Source: Microthrixaceae bacterium
Lineage (GTDB): Bacteria > Actinomycetota > Acidimicrobiia > Acidimicrobiales > Acidimicrobilacustridaceae
Assembly: GCA_947455015.1 (NCBI GenBank)
Contig: CANGMY010000045.1
Location: 1 to 9,026 of the forward strand
Length of the DNA stretch: 9,026 nt
Reading direction: 5' to 3'
Shown here: positions 6,613 through 9,026 of the stretch, piece after piece
Layout: each line of letters begins with the position of its first letter
How positions within the stretch are numbered: the stretch's first letter is position 1
Translations under genes and position numbers: made by a program
The notes under the pieces: generated by a model
Told to the model about the DNA's origin: nothing
Database searches by the model: none
What the model saw: only the letters and a program-made list of their open reading frames with translations

Positions 6613-6631
6613 GCCGGTCTCTGAGACCGGC
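6613..6631. promoter_or_regulatory. perfect 19-bp palindrome between dehydrogenase and crotonase genes
   Basis: GCCGGTCTC (6613-6621), a single central T, then its exact complement GAGACCGGC (6623-6631). As DNA it is a symmetric protein-binding site of ordinary operator size. As RNA it can fold into a 7-bp GC-rich stem with a 5-base loop. It lies 10 bp after the dehydrogenase stop and 12 bp before ATG 6644. No T-run follows, so it is not an intrinsic terminator. Nine of nine paired positions match, so chance is unlikely. Internal operator, or an mRNA processing or stability element, are the main readings. Confidence 0.6.
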
Positions 6632-6643
6632 AACAATGACGGC

Positions 6644-7396
6644 ATGATCACGCTGGATGTCGTCGACCGAGTTGCCACCATCACGCTGAATGACCCAGGA
6701 CGTCGGAATATCGTTTCGGCAGCGCTCAACGCCGCGGTTGTCGAGGGGATGAACGAACTCGAATCTCGAGATGACGTCGGGGCGATTGTTGTCACGGGTG
6801 CAGCACCGGCGTTCTGTGCTGGTGCAGACCTTGATGATCTTGCCGCATGCGATACCGAAGACAAGCTGCGCTCGATCTATTCGGGATTCTTGCGGCTTGC
6901 CGATTCGCCGCTTCCGACAATTGCTGCGGTGAACGGTGCGGCGGTTGGGGCAGGGCTCAACCTTGCGCTGGCCTGCGATGTGATCCTCGCTGGCGAGTCA
7001 GCAAAGTTCGATACGCGATTTCTGCAGATCGGACTTCATCCGGGTGGTGGCAATACTTGGAGACTTCGGCGCATCACCGATCTGCAAACCACGATGGCGC
7101 TCGTGTTGTTCGGCGAAGTCGTCGATGGCGCCCGCGCTGCGGAAATCGGGTTGGCCTGGAAATGCATTCCCGACGCTGATCTCCTCGCTGTTGCTCAGTC
7201 CATGGCCGCGAAGGCTGCTGCCGGACCGACCGAAGTCGTTCGCTCGATGAAAGCAACAATTTTGGCGAACGATGCAATTACAAATTCTGACGATGCCGTA
7301 GCGGCCGAGTTGGGACCGCAACTTGCATCGTTGAGCGGCGATGCATTCGTTGAGCTTCTGGCAAAACTCCGTGCTCAAATCGCTTCGAAGTCCTGA
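6644..7396 (+). CDS. enoyl-CoA hydratase/isomerase (crotonase) family protein lacking both canonical glutamates
   Basis: 250 residues with a complete crotonase fold. The oxyanion-hole segments are PAFCAGADL (about 55-63) and NGAAVGAGLNLA (98-109), followed by SAKFDTRFLQIGLHPGGG (119-136). In rat mitochondrial hydratase the catalytic glutamates are E144 (GGGCELA) and E164 (GQPEI). By motif alignment the equivalents here are Asn106 and Phe126, so simple syn-hydration by the textbook mechanism is unlikely. An isomerase, lyase, hydrolase or CoA-ester-binding role is possible. Start 6644 gives the normal family N-terminus. A GTG at 6599, overlapping the dehydrogenase stop as GTGA, would add 15 residues translated through the palindrome at 6613-6631. 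No good Shine-Dalgarno sequence precedes 6644, so translation may depend on coupling. Confidence 0.92.
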   Translation: MITLDVVDRVATITLNDPGRRNIVSAALNAAVVEGMNELESRDDVGAIVVTGAAPAFCAGADLDDLAACDTEDKLRSIYSGFLRLADSPLPTIAAVNGAAVGAGLNLALACDVILAGESAKFDTRFLQIGLHPGGGNTWRLRRITDLQTTMALVLFGEVVDGARAAEIGLAWKCIPDADLLAVAQSMAAKAAAGPTEVVRSMKATILANDAITNSDDAVAAELGPQLASLSGDAFVELLAKLRAQIASKS

Positions 7397-7399
7397 ACG

Positions 7400-8470
7400 G
7401 TGAGTTCGGCGTCGTCGGGTTGGGATCGCGCAGTCGGCTTCGCTGATCAAGCGATTGCGCGCCAAGTTGCGCTCGGACTTCCTTCTCTCGGTGCCGGGAG
7501 CGAACTTCTCTCACAACGATCGCTCTTCACTGACCCGTCTACTCATCGGCAGGAGTCGATGGGCGGCCACTGTCGGTTGCTGCGCACCGTCGATCGTTGG
7601 TGTGCGGTGCATCTTCCCCGAGTCGATGATGTGGAGCTCCTGCCTGCGTGGTTGGGAATTCAGGTATCTGACAACGAAGTTCCGTGGACAGAAGTGGCAG
7701 AGACTGTTGCAACGAGGTTGAGCAACGAGCTTGTGCAATCCGGACAGGAACTTGGTCTTGCCGTCTCTGCGATGCCCGATGGCGAAGATGATCAGTTGCG
7801 TGATCGGGGCACCACGAATCCCGCACGTCCATGGATTCAGCGACAGGTCGGAACGCGTCGTAATGACACCTCGTTGAACGGCGCACTTGTTGTTGACCTT
7901 TCATCGTTATGGGCCGGTCCTCTGTGCTCTCGGGTTCTGACTGAAGCCGGAGCAAGAGTTGTGAAGGTGGAATCGGCAACGCGCCCCGACGCGTCGCGTG
8001 ATGGCGACCGCGCATTTTTTGACTGGCTCCACGAAGGCCAGGAATTTCTCGCGATCCCGTTCGAAGAGACATCAGGTGTCGCCGAACTTGTTTCGCTGCT
8101 CGAACGGGCGGATGTTGTGATTGAAGGTTCACGCCCACGAGCGCTCGATCGTCTTGGAATCGTTCCTGCGGAGTTCGTCGCGAAGCGGTCAGGCTCGGTG
8201 TGGTTGTCGATTACTGCTTATGGCCGGTGTGGGCCATGGCGCGACTGGGTCGGGTTCGGCGACGACGCAGCTGTTGCGGGCGGACTCGTCGACCACGACG
8301 GTTCTGGTGTTCCGAGTTTTGTTGGCGATGCCGTCGCTGACCCGCTGACAGGGCTTGTCGGGGCCGCGCTCGTTGCAGATGCTGTTCGTCGTGGTGGTGG
8401 CGTCACCATCGACGTTGCGCTGCGTGAAGTTGCACGGAGCGCAGCATCTGCAGCTCGCGTGGTGTGGTGA
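7400..8470 (+). CDS. rearranged class III (CaiB/BaiF-type) CoA-transferase family protein
   Basis: 356 residues from GTG 7400, three bases after the crotonase stop. The class III N-terminal signature, normally near residue 10, appears at 163-192 (VVDLSSLWAGPLCSRVLTEA, then GARVVKVES). It continues through ADVVIEGSRPRALDRLGI (237-254) and SITAYGRCGPW (270-280) to FVGDAVADPLTG (307-318), where Asp310 is the best candidate for the family's catalytic aspartate. The chain ends about 40 residues later, whereas ordinary members continue for 200 or more. The roughly 160 N-terminal residues include segments (HCRLLRTVDRWCAVHLPR at 57-74; PWTEVAETVATRLSNELVQS at 95-114) that resemble the C-terminal half of normal class III enzymes. 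The domain therefore appears circularly permuted, or to carry a swapped half; this is inference. Substrate and CoA donor are unknown. Alternative: a racemase- or lyase-like member of the same fold. Confidence 0.85.
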   Translation: MSSASSGWDRAVGFADQAIARQVALGLPSLGAGSELLSQRSLFTDPSTHRQESMGGHCRLLRTVDRWCAVHLPRVDDVELLPAWLGIQVSDNEVPWTEVAETVATRLSNELVQSGQELGLAVSAMPDGEDDQLRDRGTTNPARPWIQRQVGTRRNDTSLNGALVVDLSSLWAGPLCSRVLTEAGARVVKVESATRPDASRDGDRAFFDWLHEGQEFLAIPFEETSGVAELVSLLERADVVIEGSRPRALDRLGIVPAEFVAKRSGSVWLSITAYGRCGPWRDWVGFGDDAAVAGGLVDHDGSGVPSFVGDAVADPLTGLVGAALVADAVRRGGGVTIDVALREVARSAASAARVVW

Positions 8471-8472
8471 TC

Positions 8473-9026
8473 ATGCGAACGGTGATTACGAATGCTGAAG
8501 TGGACGGTCGCTTGGTATCGGTGGTGATCGAGGACGGGTTCATCGTTGCTGTGGGCGAGGATTCCCACGCGCAAGAATCGGGCGTCATCGATGCGAATGG
8601 TGGAGCGCTTCTTCCTGGCCTTCATGACCATCACGTGCACCTCTTGGCGATGGCCGCGCGACGTGAAGGAGTCGATCTCGATGTTCTTGAAGACGCCGCG
8701 AGTTTCGATCATGCGTTGAAAACGGCGGCATCGGTAAGGACTGATGGTTGGGTGCGCGCGTCAGGGTATGACGAACACCGCCATGGGCCACTTGATTGTC
8801 ACCGGATCGACGCGCTGGTTGGCCAGACGAACGTTCGTGTTCAGCACCGATCAGGTCTGGCGTGGGTGTTGTCCTCTGCAGGACTTGAAGCAGTCCTTGC
8901 CGATGGCGTCCCATCGGGAGTTGAACTCGATCTTGAAGGTCATCCGACTGGTCGTCTTCTGCGACTTGATTCTTGGTTGGCCGAACGCGTCGGCGTGAGT
9001 GCACCGTCATTGCGCGAAGTTGGCGC
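8473..9026 (+). CDS. amidohydrolase family 3 protein (N-terminal part, cut by window end)
   Basis: An open frame from ATG 8473, two bases after the CoA-transferase stop, continues without a stop to the last base (184 codons seen). It starts with the beta-sandwich strand of metal-dependent amidohydrolases (TNAEVDGRLVSVVIEDGFI, about 6-24). The metal-binding signature follows at 48-57, PGLHDHHVHL, with the HxH pair His54/His56. The order of segments after it, ending in GHPTGRLLRLDSWLAERV, is like YtcJ-type family-3 members. These hydrolyse C-N or related bonds of small cyclic or acylated molecules. The remaining metal ligands and the catalytic Asp lie beyond the window, so activity cannot be confirmed. 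Tight linkage suggests the enzyme releases or processes the acid handled by the operon, an inference. Confidence 0.85.
   Translation, partial: MRTVITNAEVDGRLVSVVIEDGFIVAVGEDSHAQESGVIDANGGALLPGLHDHHVHLLAMAARREGVDLDVLEDAASFDHALKTAASVRTDGWVRASGYDEHRHGPLDCHRIDALVGQTNVRVQHRSGLAWVLSSAGLEAVLADGVPSGVELDLEGHPTGRLLRLDSWLAERVGVSAPSLREVG

Noticed and set aside
1..9026. Search for CRISPR arrays, tRNAs, insertion sequences, toxin-antitoxin pairs or phage genes
   Set aside because: No regularly spaced repeats, tRNA-like cloverleaf, transposase motifs or terminal inverted repeats were seen; nearly all the DNA is accounted for by metabolic, transport and regulator genes.

Overview
This is bacterial DNA of moderately high G+C with dense gene packing, GTG starts, 4-bp stop/start overlaps and a large share of acyl-CoA metabolism genes. 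Together these suggest a high-GC actinobacterium, possibly an Acidimicrobiia-type lineage. The taxonomic call is an inference from gene content and style; no rRNA or other marker gene is present.

Left part (1-2736): a short Ser/Thr/Pro/Ala-rich exported-looking protein on the minus strand (50-343) is divergent from a 14-TM DHA2-type drug/H+ antiporter (488-2125). The antiporter overlaps by 4 bp with a TetR-family regulator (2122-2736). The intergenic region before the transporter holds three copies of a CGAAAC half-site, a good candidate operator for that regulator. This is a self-contained efflux module.

Middle (2733-3665): a short-chain dehydrogenase/reductase on the minus strand (2733-3500) converges on the TetR gene with a 4-bp stop-codon overlap. 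It diverges from the large operon to the right. The 165-bp divergent intergenic region (3501-3665) is rich in repeats: a 6-6-6 inverted repeat, an 8-bp inverted repeat whose arms are two helical turns apart, and an 11-bp direct repeat with a 16-bp period.

Right part (3666-9026, running off the window): a tightly spaced co-directional operon. It encodes a small cysteine-containing protein, an AMP-forming acyl-CoA ligase, an acyl-CoA dehydrogenase, an enoyl-CoA hydratase-fold protein lacking both classical catalytic glutamates, a rearranged class III (CaiB/BaiF) CoA-transferase-like protein, and the N-terminal part of a family-3 amidohydrolase. With the divergent SDR this reads as a pathway that activates a carboxylic acid to a CoA thioester, desaturates it, processes it by a non-canonical crotonase and CoA-transferase step, and uses an amidohydrolase and a dehydrogenase on related molecules. 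The substrate cannot be deduced from the sequence. This operon is the best candidate for an undescribed system: three of its enzymes depart from textbook active sites or domain order, and a perfect 19-bp palindrome sits inside it between the dehydrogenase and crotonase genes.
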